From assembly GCA_032718865.1 (NCBI GenBank), contig JALUTQ010000035.1, positions 62,001 to 126,000 of the forward strand: a stretch of DNA of 64,000 nt, read 5' to 3'. A program made the translations under genes and the position numbers. Positions 46,809-59,636 of the stretch are shown here, piece after piece. The first letter of the stretch is position 1, and the number at the start of each line of letters is the position of its first letter. The notes under the pieces are model-generated. The model was not told the DNA's origin. It did not search any database and saw only the letters and a list, made by a program, of their open reading frames with translations. The DNA is from Tilletia caries (Eukaryota > Basidiomycota > Exobasidiomycetes > Tilletiales > Tilletiaceae).

Positions 46809-49800
46809 TTATCGCGCGAGCATCTTCAGTAGCGACGACAGTCTGCAGGAGCAAGAAAGAGGGGAAACTCAGTCAGCAAAAGAGCCGAAGTCGTGAAAAG
46901 GAAAGGAGAAAGAAACACTCACACCTTGAAGCTCAAAGGCTTCACAATATACCCATCCGCACCCGTCGCGAACGCCTTCCGCTTATCCTCATCCGTAGAC
47001 CGTCCCGTAAGCGCAAAGATCTTCACCCGTGTCCGCGGGTGCGGCAGCCTCAACGGCGGGCCCGAGTTACTCGCAGCAATCGCAGCAGCAGCCGTCGCAT
47101 TCACGCTCGCGGCTGTCGTTGCGATTGCTGCTGCCGCTGCTGTTGTCGAGGTGGTCGTCGTGGTCGAGGAGGAGGAGGTTGTTGATGTTTGGGAGAGGGA
47201 CGTCGAGGTGTTGCTGCTGCTACTATTCGTCGACGGGGCGGACGAAGCAGCTGCCTTCTCCCGGTCAAGCTCGATTCGCCGAATCGCCGCTGTGGCTCCG
47301 ATACCTGCGACAAGAAACCAAAGTTCGAGGTCAGCACAGACTGAACATGTACAAATGCGGCGAGGTTCCAACTCACCATCGAGAACGGGCATCGACAGGT
47401 CCATAAGAATGACACTGTCGGTAATCAAAGATTCGCACATCAGTACCTCCGTCCTGCCTTCATCCCAAGCAACCTAAGATAACTCACTCAAAGTACTGCG
47501 GAGGATGAGCCGCAAAGGCCTTGACGCCCTGCATACCATCCGTCGCTTCCACATACTCGATGTTCTGCCCAGCAAAGAAAACCTACAGTCAGTCCCGGGC
47601 CCCCCGTAGAAAGGACAAAACCAGCGCAGATCAGAGAAAGAAAGCACTCACCATCTTAGCCAAGAACGCCTGAATAACCCGCCGATTGATCGGATTATCC
47701 TCAACCGACAAAATCTTAAGCTTCCGACTCATCTTCCCACCCCCACGCTCGCCGCCCCCGCCACCGCTGACAGACGACGTCCTCGACGACGACGAAGCAG
47801 ACGACGCAGACGAAGAAGACTGCAACGCCGTCTTCAACACCGCGCCTTCCCCACCTTCGAGCGAGATCGTCGAGCCAGGCGAGCTGGGCAGCGAACCGCC
47901 CGAGTCGCCTGCACCAACCCGCTCCGACGGCGGCGTCCCAGCCCCAGCAGCAGCGCCAGACACCGACCCGAAATAGTCCTGCCCCTCTTGCCGACGCATC
48001 GCCTGATGGGGCGACATCAGCACATGCTTATGCAGCCGCGGCTCATGGTACGTAATACTCCTCGCCGGCAACAACGGTCTCGAGATCTTCTTCCCCGCAC
48101 CTCCGGCAGCAGTGGACGAAATCGTCAAGACCGCGTCCGACGTATGATGATGTGCCACTTTACTCTCGATCGAATGACGTCGGATCAGGAGGTTCGACGT
48201 CGCAGCCTCGTTCGGCGGCTGGGGCGAGATGTGCGGTGCGTCCTTGTTGTGCTGGTGCTGCAAAGACGAAGACGACGAAGACAACAACGTCGTCGTGTCC
48301 CTCGGAGGTTTCGGCGTCAGGTCGTCCCAGCTGCCCGGAGTCAAGTCGTCCCCCGTGGGCGTAGCCCCAAACTGGTCCTTCCTCTGTTTCGCAATGTCCG
48401 TGCCCGTGATAGGATCGGCAGTCGGGCCGAAGTAGGACCGTTGCTGTTCGAGCATCGGTCGCCACACGGGGCTCTCTCGCGGTGAGGGCCCGGGCGAAGG
48501 GAGTGGTGTCGCAGGGTCCGTCTCCTCCGGATTCGGCGGATCACCACGTCGGATCCGCTCGAGACACTGCAGGCAGAAGTCCAAGACCGCCTCCAGCTTG
48601 GCGGGTCCTGCAGGCTTGAACAGCAAACGCGCAACGCCTCCGGCGGCGTGGTACGCCTCGCATGCGTTCGTGATGGTCGCGTCGCCGCGGGAACTCGTCA
48701 GGACGATCACGGGAGGCAGGGTCCCACCTCGGAGCGTCATCTTCTGAAGCGCGACGGTGTCCTCGTTCATGAGAACCAGATCGCCCAGCTGGTCCGGAAG
48801 CACGTCGATATTGGGCTCGTCGATAATCTCAAAGTCCCACCAGTCCGCAAGGTAGCTCTTCACCACCTCCTTCAGGTCCTCCTCCCCGCGCGTGTTGCCG
48901 AACGACAACAGCGAGATCGTGTACTTCCGATCCACCTTGAGCGCAGGACGGTACACGTTCCCCTCCCCACCGGACGAATCGCTGAGCTCGAGCTCACAGG
49001 TGACCCGAATCTCCGTCCCCTGCCCCTCCGTGCTCCAGACGTCAATCTTCCCGTTCAACGCCGGCGACTGCACAATGCTGTTCACTATGGACAGACCCAG
49101 ACCGGTACCCGTGCCAAGTGGGTTCTCCTGGGTGAACGGATGGAACAGTTGTTCCTCCAAGAACGAGCGCGAGATGCCCCGGCCCGTATCGGTGACGCCG
49201 AGCTCGATCACGACGTGCGTATCCGTACTCTGGATTTCGCGCAGCGAAACGTGCACGAAGCCAGCGGTGGTGAACTTGAGCGAGTTTCCGATCAGGTTCA
49301 TCAAGACTCGTCGAATACCTCCGGCGTCGCATTGGACCATCCAGCCCGTCTCGCGCATCGAAATATCGATGACCGTCTCCACGCCCGTCTCGCGCATCTT
49401 CGCAACGCCGCTGATGCTCTTCTTGGGCGTCTCATCAGACTGGTCGAGTCCTTGAGGAGGCGCATACACGCTCCCAATGCCCGAATGCTTGTTCTCCAGC
49501 GACTTCGCAATCGATCCGATCCAACTGCTCTCGCACACTTCTTGGATCAGCCTGACCAGGTCGCACTTCGTCTTCTCGTTGTGGCGCGCCATTTGCGAGC
49601 GGCTGTTGCCGCTGAGCTTTGTGAAGTCAAGCACGTGGTTGACGAGCTCGAGCAAGCTCTTGCCGCATGCTTCGACGGTCTCCAGGTATGAGCCCTGGGT
49701 CGAGTTGAGCTTTGTCTCGGTCAGGAGCTCTGCTGCGGCCAAGATGCCGTGGAGGGGTGTCCGTAGCTCGTGGGAGATGCTATGGTAAGGACAATAGTGT

Positions 49801-52800
49801 CAGTTACGATGCCTTTGAAAACAAAACGCTTGGTCATCTTTTAACTCACTTGGAAATGAAGTGACTCTTCGCCTTATCAGCCAAAACAATGTCCTTCTTG
49901 AGCACCGCACTCAGCACAATCATCCCGATCGCGCGCAGGTACTGCAACCCACTCTCCTTAAGCTCATCCAACGACGGTCCCGTCTCGTGCTCCTCACTGT
50001 ACGCGCACAGCATCGCGAACGGCTGCTTGTTGAGCCCAAAGACGGGGACCATCATCAGGTTCGACATCCCGTCGGGAAGCAAGTGTCGGAATGGCAGCGG
50101 AATGAAAGGGAAGTACCGTCCCGCCCGATGGACCCGCAAGAACTCGGCCACCTTGACGTGATGCGAGAGCGGGACGGGATCTTCCCGAGTCTCAGGCGCG
50201 GGCAAAGACTCGCTCGACCCCAAAATCGCCATCGGAGGTACGAGCCGGGACTGCTGCTGCTGGATGCGGTACAGGATCGACTCGTCGCTCGAACGCCGCA
50301 TCGTGTCCGGGAACAGCGTCGTAGCGTTATCGCTCTGCAGACTCATCTCGCGTGACCTTGTCGAGCTGGCAGGAGGCGAGATCGAATGAGCGCCCCCGAA
50401 TTCAGCACTGTGCAGCGGACCGGGGAAGAACACCGAGTTCTGTCCGTCGGTGTCGTCCACGTCGGCTCGGGTGATGGTATCCAGAAGCTCCAAATGGGAG
50501 AGATCGAACAGGACTGCACCCGAGACTTGCAGCGCGTCTTTCATAGCACGAGCCGCAATGTCGTACACACGATGGATGCCTATCGTAGGCACTGTAGACA
50601 AAGTACGTTCGCGAGAAACAAAAAGTGTCAGTCGAAGCTCTCATAATGTAATTCAAAACACAAACCGGAAGACGTACCTGTTGAACTAGACCCTTCGGCA
50701 CTCTTGGTCTCGTCAACCTTGGGAGGCGGCTGCGAAGTCCCCTCCAGGTCCATCTCAACGCACTCGCGAGTGAAACTCTCAATACTGCGCTGCATACTGT
50801 CCCGCAGTCCAAGCTGGATCCGATCGCGCAAGAGCTCCATCTCACGCATGACCACCCGCGCGAACTCCTTCAGCGTATGTCGCTGACGCGGGCTGAACTC
50901 CGTCCACGGCTGATCGTCAATGATGCACAAGCTCCCAATGTTGAAGCCGTCCGTGGTGCGAAGGGGGCTGCCGGCGTAGAACCGTATGTGAGGCGAGCCC
51001 AGCACGAGAGGGTTGCCTGCGAATCGCCAGTCCCGAGAGGCATCGAGGATCACAACCGGTTCGTCGCCATCCTGCAAGATCGCGTGCGCACAGAACGAGC
51101 AATCCCGCGACCGCGCAAGCCGCTGGAGGACTTGGAGAGTCACCCCGCCACCCCCTCCACTCTCCGTCTGGAAGATCTGCTCCTTCTCTCCAACAAGACT
51201 GACAAGGACAAGCTTGGTGTTGAAGACCAGCTTGACCAGATGGGCGATCCGATCGAAGTGGACGTTTCCTGCCAGCTTGGGAGGGCCGTAGCGCTTGAGC
51301 GCCTGCCGCCGTTCGAGCTCGTTCGGAGGCATAATCGCAGGCAAATATCCATTCTGGATATAGAAAGCCTCAGCCCGTCCACCAGCTGTGAGATACGCGT
51401 TCATCGCCGTACTGCCGGATGGGCTCAAGTTCGGCCGACCCTTCAGTGCGCCATCCTTGTCAAAGCGCGTCGTCGCAAAGCTGTCATCGCCGCACGGGAG
51501 CGTGCACGCATTCCAGATCTCCCGGTTCGCAGCCGTGCTCGCTCCCGGCGTTGGTGAGTCCGGAGGCAGCTCGTGAGGCGATGCAGGCAGTACCAATGCG
51601 GTTTCACGTTCACGAGTCGGTGAAGACGGCGAAGCGCTCGAGGACCGGACTGGCGGAGCCAGCGATTCTGCAGCAGGCAAAAGGGGCGGAGTAGGTCCGG
51701 TGCTGCCCGACCTCGTCGATCTGGAGAATGGCGAGGTTGACCCTGCGACTGTCTCTGCAGGCTTCTGCGAACGCTCCGAATTGGCGGGCTGGACTTTGGA
51801 CTCCTTCTGCTGATGCTCGGGTTCCACATGCTTGATGGTCCGCTTCGCAGTCACTTCGTCAGCAACCTGCCAAGATTCGCCATTGTCCTGCTGCGTCTCC
51901 GACTTCAAGGTGTAGACAATGGTTTCGCTCTGATGCGCTCGACCGGATCGTTTCGAGCTCGAAGAACTCTTCTTCTCCTTCCTGATCAGAGCTTTAGGGT
52001 CGTCGCCCGGGTCCGCTTGCTTGGCCCATAGCTCTCGTACTTCCTGGTCGGGAGGGAAACTGAGGCTGTGACTGAGCTGAAGCTTCAACATACCCAAAGC
52101 CGCTGCCGCATTGCCTCCTGCCGTGCCAGCGCCGACCGAATTTGCTGCACTCAGCGGAAGCTTGCCCGACAGACTCAAAGCCGCGCCGCTCTGCTTTGCC
52201 AGATTGAGATTGACCTTCGAGCCCGATCCGCCGACCTTGTCTTCCCCATCCCGACTCTCGCTCTCCGGGCCCTGCGACTGCACGCCCGACACGCTCGCCA
52301 AGGCAAGGATCGGATGAGTCTCGAGACTCTTCCGTCGAGAAGCAGCCATTCTGAGCTCCGCGACGGTACTGGAGTCGAGTGCGGACGTCCCCCAGCCGGA
52401 AGCTATGTTGCCACCAGGTATGGACACGTACGGTGACCCTTTGAGAGAATGGTGCATCCCCCCGCTAGAACCAGGGCGTTTCTTGCGCTTCCCAGAGGCA
52501 GCGCTGTCAAACGAACTAGCAGCGCTGTCCCCAGAATCGTGCGGACTTTGCGGTGCAGGCGATCCCGAGTGGCTGGCAAACCGCTGCATCGTATCCGCCG
52601 TCCCCGCCGACGAGGATCCTTCCGCCTTCTGGTGAGATGGCTTGCGGATCTGCAGGGCCTCGGAAGCCTTCCTCGTCGTCGGTTCTGGGAACATGACACG
52701 CTTCTGCTCCTCGCTGCTGCACGATGGCGCAGCCGGAGAGTCAATGACGGCGCTATCACCGTATTCCGAAGCGTACTCGACGCCATCCTCGATCCCCATC

Positions 52801-55800
52801 GGATTCTTCGAAACCCGCTGGACCGAAGGACTCGAGTTCGAACGCGTGAAGGCCATCACCGTCTTCGAAGAACCTCGACGGTCCAGATCAATGTCAACGA
52901 GTCCCTCATCAGCTCCTCCAGTACCATCCGCACCGACAGGACTTCCCCGGCTCGAATTCGTCCCGGCCACAACGGCGCCCAATCCGAGCGCCCGAACCGA
53001 AGCCGAGGGCGACGAGGACGAACTAGCAACTCCAGGCAGCCGCTGGGAGCTACGCGAAAACCCACCAAGCCCAGCAGAGCCCGGCGGAGTTCCCTTGCTC
53101 GTCGTCGGAGACGGCCGCCGCCGACGGTGCAACGGCGGATTGTGGAACGAGCCCGTGCTAGACGAGCCCGACGCAGAATGAATGGAACGTGTAGAGCTGC
53201 TCCGCTGACCATCTGCCGTCCCCGGGCTTTTGTCGCCATGCGGTCCATCCGACGATTGCTCAGGCGAAGTCTGGACAGGGGTCGGTTTCGGTCGCTGAGG
53301 TACACTGAGGCCAGCTGCGCCAGGGGACACTGCGGCGGCGGCGAAGTCCCGTCGTTTGACCGTGTCGTCAACACCGACGACAGACCGAGACGATTGCGCA
53401 AGCTGCTCGACATAATCCTGCTCGGCGATCTCCTCCACCTTCTGCTGCGCAGCCTCGTCCAACACAAACCCTCCCGGATGGGCAGGAGTCTTGTCCGTCT
53501 CGATCACCTCCTCCGGATCGGCCGCTTGATTCCGCTGCCTGACCGCATCCTGGGACCGTTTGGAGAGCCCAATCGAATCCGATTCCCAAAGTTCAGGCTC
53601 CGTCGCCGCTGGCATGCTATGAGTGACACCTTTGGGAGATTCGAGACCGCTCTTCGTCGGTCGATCTCGTCCGCCAGTGCTGCGATCCAGGTCCGCACGG
53701 CCCGTCGAGGCGTGTCGCTCCGAATCCCCGAGCATCCGCGGTGGCGTCCGAGAAACGTTCTCGTACACCAGAGGGTCGAACTTCTTACCCGAGCCACCAT
53801 ATGTGTTGCTGCGCTGAGAGTTGACGTGCGTACCCAGCGCAGCATTCAGTGCTAGGTTACGATATCCTGTCGAGAGCGAGTTGTTTGACTCCGACGGAGA
53901 AGCAGCTGCCGAGAGCGTGTCCACTGGTGAGAAAGTTCCTTCGCCGGGGGCAGAAGCAGCAGGAGACAGAGGGACCGGATAGCTGTCCTGCTCGATGGAC
54001 GGAGGCGGGGCACCAACTTGGACGGGGACGCCAGTCCCAGCGGCTCCTTCCAGCATGTTCCGGATCGCTACCGAGGTAAATGGCGACGTGAACTCCGTCT
54101 GGCACGCAAATCCACTAACATCCTCCGGCATACCCACCGCAAGCTCATTCCCCTCGCTCACCCGGTTAAATCCCGAAGAAGCACCATGCCCACCGCTCGC
54201 AGCCGCCTCTCGTTCCGCCTCCTCTCGCTCACGAAGCAGCGCTTGAGCCGTTTGAGACGCAACTGCCACTCGTGCCGCAGCTTCCTCCGCAGAGACCGGC
54301 TTCGACGGCGCCGATCTGTTCTGCGTGCCGCGAGATGCGTCGGGACCGGTAAGATCGGGAGACGAATCAGCGACGTAGGTCAGACTGGGCCTCCTCCGAG
54401 CCAACAGTTCCGGGTCGATTTCTTCGCCGAGTTCCTCGTCGTCAGCGCCCGATGCTGCCTGCGGCACAGCATCCAACGGGGTCGCAGGACTGATACTGAG
54501 CTCTGGCGCAGCAGACCGCAACGAGCCGTCCCCTCCTCCTCCTCCTTGCCGCTGCCGACTCGACGAAGCATGACCCGACGAGCTCCCCACAAAAGTAACC
54601 CCACCCGTCCGAAATGCACCAGGGACACCTGCACGTTCCGGCCCGAACTCCGTCACTACCCCCGGCGTCGAAACCACGCCGGGCGATTGCGTGATCCGCG
54701 TCTTCACACCCGGATGCAACGTACTCTGCCCCGGCGGACGCGGTAAGCGATGAGGGTCCCACTTGCCGCGCGAGTACGCAAACACAAAGTTGGCCCAGTC
54801 ATACCTGCCCTCATGTCCCGCCCCGGCAATGGGGGGCGTGGCCAGAGCAGGCACGAGTCGAAGCGGTGGCGGTGCGCGGAAGGAAGGCGCGTCCCGACTG
54901 AGACTCAAACCCCCGGATCGAGAACCGGACTTGCTCATTCGCTTCCCGCCGTCGATGCTCGGTCCTCGTTCAGGCATGGCAGCGCCGCTCGGATTGGAGG
55001 GCGACATCCCGCTGTGAGGCGAGAGTTGGTCAATGCCGTCATCACCGACAACACCAGAGAAGCTCTGCCGAGTCGCCACGGGCTTCCCTCCCGTTCCCTG
55101 TTCAGCTCCCACGGACGAACCCACGAGCCCGCCGTCCGCTGACTGGTTGCCCGCAAAGCTCGCGCCGGGACGTAACGACTCGGACAGATTCCGGCCTCTA
55201 ATCTCCTGCGCAAACCGCCGATGCAGGACTTGCTGCATGCCCGTGGGTTGTTCGGGCGTCTTGGCCGGACTCATGCCAGGTCCGGCCGAGAACATGGCCT
55301 CGGTTCCTCCACGGGGCGACACCATATCTTCGTCGAGCCCGAATTCGCCGTACGGCGGACTGAGGACTGGGATCTCGTCCATCATGCCCTCCGTCGGTGG
55401 CTCGTCCAGACCCAAGGACGACATCTGTCTGTCGCTTGAGATCAGGTCGTGCGTTTGACTGTCGAGACCCAGACCCAAAGGATGAGAGAGCTGGGAATGT
55501 TGGGACGTCATTGAGGTACGGTCTCCCTTGACCGTCGACAGTGGTACCCCCGTCACAGCACCACCTGCTCCCCCCGAGCCACCCGAACCGGAACTGTTAC
55601 CGCTGGTCATCGAACTCGAGACAGGTAAACTGTCCCACTTGAAAGCGGCCATGGCGATGCTCTGTCTACTCGTCCCCGACAGAGCACTGTACTGATGACC
55701 GTCCGGACCCTGGCCCGGGGCCGGACTCGCAGCGGAGGAAGCGGCAGCATTGAGAGCAGCAGCCGACGATTCCGATGCTGTCCCTGCGGAGAAACGGGGT

Positions 55801-56429
55801 GCGATTGTCGATGGTCCACCTCCACCTGTGGCACCCGTGGCGCTCACGCTCGGACCACTACCAGCCCCAGCACCGGCACTGGCAGCGCCCCCAGGTGCGA
55901 CCGACGCGGACGATAAACTGGTTCGAGCGGAGAGCGCTGGTGAGGCTGGCGCTTGATGCATGCCCGAATAGCCATAGACGTACGGGGACGATGCTGATTG
56001 TCCCATTCCTCCGTCGCGGGCGAGGGAGGGAGAATCCAACCCCTGGCTGGCAGCAGCTACCGTGGCGGATGCGCTAGGCCCGCACACCGACGCCCGCCAT
56101 CCCGGATTGGAGGACCGCACCGCCGGTTTGGCACGCACGATGTGAGCTGAGTGATTTCCATGTCCCGAATGCGCATGAGACGAGGAGTAGTGATGGTGAT
56201 GCGAGGAAGAAGAGGCCGTGCTGCGGCTGGCGACGGGCGGGGAGGACGAGAATGTTGGTTGAGATATGCTCGAGCTTGATGCTAGGGCTGATGCGATCTC
56301 GATGGGGACACCCCGGAGCGAGCCTGATGATGCAGAGGAGATTATACTTCTCGGCCGACCGGGCCCTGTAGGACCAGTGGCCGGAGAGGCTCCGGGTGAT
56401 GCTGAGTTCTGGTTCGGTTGAGGAGCCAT
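46809..56429 (-). CDS. Hybrid histidine kinase with GAF domain, 3,056 aa
   Basis: Model: complement(join(46809..46842,46923..47304,47377..47414,47488..47582,47652..49779,49850..50591,50678..56429)), six introns of 69-86 nt, frame kept. Residues 1-1700 are Ser/Pro/Gly-rich and disordered, with one conserved-looking block (GRYDWANFVFAYSRGKWDPH, about 560). A GAF domain (about 1700-1885, ERRQALKRYGPPK ... CSFCAHAIL ... FYAGSPLRT) and a second GAF-like region (1918-2160) precede the HisKA H-box SHELRTPLHG (His about 2168). The HATPase has LIGNSLKF, VTDTGRGIS and GTGTGLGLSIV (about 2285-2400). The receiver starts at LKILSVEDNP; its phospho-acceptor is Asp 2911 in VILMDLSMPVLDG, created by a splice, and KP follows ALTG. 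About 73 Ser/Thr/Ala-rich residues (2936-3008) interrupt the receiver. Such kinases feed phosphorelays to the Hog1/Skn7-type stress response. The last donor is chosen as GTGAGT at 46922. Confidence 0.85.
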
Positions 56430-58093
56430 GGTTTTCGCTCGGCAAGGATGGCGGTGAATGCACCCAAATGCTCGTCAGGACACAGACGAATGAACCTTTT
56501 GAAAGTCCTCCGTTGTGTGTACCTAAACCGTTGTCGAGCGTCACGGACACCGGATGGCGGATGGCGAAAGTGATATCCTGAGGGAGAGGGAGAGGGTAAA
56601 GTAGGATGGGAGTGCAGGGTGAGTGAAATTCTGGACCACAGCCTCTGTGGCTATTCCTGCCTATCGCTATCTCTGGAAAAAGGAGTGCTTACTCACCTTC
56701 CTGACGCTCTGTTCCTGCTCTCCACAAATGTTCCCTGCGCAACTGAAGTCGCACGGGAGGGAGAGAGAGAGGATCCCTGCGGTCGAAACCGCTTTTTCCA
56801 GAAGAATCTCGACGGGAGGCCTAGAAATGAAGCCGGCGGCAGTGAGGAGGCAGGGAGAAGGGCCGATGGAAGATCCGGGACTGCTGAACGCTCTCCGTAC
56901 GCTGAGGGAAAAAAGTCTCTCTTTTGTTCAAGGCGGTCGAAAAGCGAGTGCGTATATGATATCGCCTGTCGTGCGTTGATGGGAGATAGGTACCGCTCAC
57001 CAACGGAGAGAGAGCGCGCGGGGGGGCCGTGCAGGACGATGACTGGCTGGGCTTTTTGAATCCACGCACGATGCTGGGTGGACGTGAGGGAACGCGTCCG
57101 GCCTGTGCGAAGATGGCGACGAGGATGAGGACGACGAGATGGAGGAACGGGTCCCTGCCTGCGAAAGTTGGGTGCAGTCCTGAGCTTCACGCCGCTCACG
57201 CTTGGTATGTACCTGGTCGCTGACTCGGTGTGGCTGTGGACTGTGGCTGTCACTCACTGCGGCTGCCACCTGCCACCTGTCTGCTTTCCGAGGGCAGGAC
57301 TGAGTGAGAGACTGATACGACTTTCCCGCCAGGCTCGTTCTCGTTCTCGTTCTCGTCAGATGCTGTGAGTGAACGCAGGCTTTGTCTGGCAGAGTCGCTC
57401 ACTTGTCTGAGATCTGAGAGTGGAGTGCCTGCCCAGGCTGCATGACGAGCGAACGAGCGAACGGGTGTGATGCAACCTGCATACGCACGCCTCCACAGCC
57501 CAAAACGGATGACGCAGACTGAAGACCCCTCTCAGACTCTCCTCAGTCTCAACCGCTCACATGATTGTCCAGGTCACCCAGCCTATAGCTGGTCTCAAAG
57601 ACTCCTTCTGCAGAAAAAAACTCAGTGGAATTGCACTCGATGATGTCCACCGAATGACCAACCCCGGACGAACAATCTCTAAATAAGACCCCTTTCAGAC
57701 CTCCAGAGATCCACGATCCAGATCTTTCGGGCTGGGTCTCTCGCTGCTCCTGTCAACATCAACGCATCCGCGCAGCTCCGCCCTGGCCCTGGTCACAGCG
57801 GCGGGGCACACTCATGGCAATCGAGAGGCAGAGCTTCCACCGAAGATCGAGGCCGTCGCTGCACGCTGGGGGACGCGGGGACGTCGTGCGAAGGAATAAA
57901 GGGAGAGCGGGACGAGGCATGTGAGAAAAAGGATCGCTGCCTTCCTTGTCGTCTCGACAGACAGGCAAGATTTGCCGAGAGAAGGCCACCATATCCCGGA
58001 TTCGGATCCGCAACCACGTGGCGATTTAACCGACCTCCCCCGCATGGCCATCGGGCCACGTGATTTCGCAGTTTCCCACGGACGCCTTCCAGT

Positions 58094-58512
58094 CAGTGCT
58101 CCGCACGAAGGCCCGGCCCGACGAGGCCCGCCTGAGGCCCGGACCTTCGGGCTCACTTTTTCTCGAAATGGCCACTTTTATCGGGCTCAAAAACAGTGCC
58201 GAGAAGATCGGGCCAGGCCCGAATCTTTGCAGGCGGCCCGCTAGGCCCGCTAAGTTTGTCTTCATATGAGGTATGGCACGTGATCGAATGTACTGGAACC
58301 TTTGGGGCTGGGTGGCACGTGCATAGCCGTTCCGAAGCCGTTCACACGTGGGAAATGAGCATTCCCTGGCTATGTAATCAAGCCCGGTGGCCCGCCTGGT
58401 TGGCATCGGGCCTGGTGCAAAATAGGTGCGATCTTAGCGGGCCAGACTCCAAAGGGGTCAAGCCCGGAAAAGCCCGCCCGGAGCCCGCCTGGAGGCCCGC
58501 TGCAGAGCACTG
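58094..58512. mobile_element. hAT-type MITE, 419 bp
   Basis: The ends CAGTGCTCCGCA (58094-58105) and, reversed, CAGTGCTCTGCA (58501-58512) form a 12-bp terminal inverted repeat with one mismatch. An exact 8-bp duplication, CTTCCAGT, flanks it at 58086-58093 and 58513-58520. The 8-bp duplication and CAG-start ends are hAT features. Both subterminal zones are rich in GCCCG/GGCCCG words. No ORF. The terminal sequence differs from that of the large hAT element at 31.7 kb, so it belongs to another family. Confidence 0.88.
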
Positions 58513-59347
58513 CTTCCAGTTGCGGCGTGCGCGTGCCTGACTGCCCTCTCTGCAAGACTTCGCTTTGTTCCACCAGCACGGGCACTGGGCAGCGACTTCG
58601 ATTTGTGTTGCTCGCGGCCTCGCGCAGAAGGTCAAAGGGGGGCGCCATTCGCCACTCGCCACTCGCGGTGGCGCCATTCATTGATATGGAATAAGAAAGC
58701 AGGAGTGTCCTCGCGAGTCGCGAGGGCCCACCACGAGGTCCAAATAAATTCCAACGGTCGGAGCATCCCCAATCTGACCAAATCGGTGGGACCTCCTGGC
58801 AGCGTACAAGAACAGGCAAGGTCGCGTATACGCTTCTCAGAGACGCATGTGGTGGAAGCTGGAGTAGTAGCGCTGGAGTACATACATAGAGGGAGACCGA
58901 AGCCAGAAGGGTCGTTGGGGTCTGGGGAAGCGCATTTAGAGCTTGCACCCTGCTTATTTGTGGTTGGAAAACCCGTCTCCTTCACATCCGTCTCACCCAC
59001 GAGGTCCTTGCGAGGGAGCGAGCACATCTTCTCACGCCCGCCTTGTCGCCGTAAGACAGACTGTGTTTGAGGCCCCGTTCACCCTTGCCCCCCCCCCCTG
59101 GCAGCCGCCTTCTGCTGAGCGCTGAGCTCGAGCCCCCTCCCCCTGGAGAAGCTCTGAAGCGCGAAGCTGACCATCCCAAAGATCTGAGAAACGCTGTCTC
59201 CTTTCTTTGCCTCAGGGGCTTCCCACCGTTCCTTCTTGGCACAACTCTTGCGGGGTATTAAGAGAAACACATCGAAACGCGTCCTTCGAACCGGGCCACT
59301 CCTTCCAGCTCATCAGCGATCAGCGCAACAAGAGTCAAGAGGACGCA

Positions 59348-59353
59348 TATAAA
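59348..59353 (+). promoter_or_regulatory. TATA box candidate for KHA1-like gene
   Basis: TATAAA (context GCATATAAAGCG) 284 bp before the start codon at 59637, followed by pyrimidine-rich sequence that would form the 5' UTR. Confidence 0.4.
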
Positions 59354-59636
59354 GCGAGCAGGGCAAGGTTCCCACACCTTCAGCATCTTCCCCCTTCACC
59401 CACGTCCCACACCACGCTGCACGCAGGGCAACCCCTATCCTCCCTCTCCTCATTCCGCGGTTCGGTAAGTTGATCTCCTCATTTCATCGAACGATCCCAG
59501 CCGACCGACATTTCGTTGACCCTGTCCGTTGATCGCCACCACCATAGCCCCTTATTGTCCATCTTCATCCTCACCTCGGAAACGGAAATAGCACAGCAGG
59601 AAAAGAGAGAGAGAGAGAGAAGAATACGGATCAATC

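Larger units (their letters stand above)
56430..59636. other. Intergenic region between histidine kinase and antiporter genes
   Basis: A 3.2-kb divergent intergenic region. It contains a 419-bp hAT-type MITE (58094-58512), short palindromes such as GTCCTCGCGAGTCGCGAGG (58708-58726), and a TATA box before the antiporter gene. Open frames at 56.6-57.3 kb have no motifs or supporting splice chain. Confidence 0.6.

Noticed and set aside
48648..53855. Several 200-470-codon plus-strand frames opposite the histidine kinase
   Set aside because: Arg-rich antisense shadows with no domains; the minus strand contains the complete kinase and receiver motifs.
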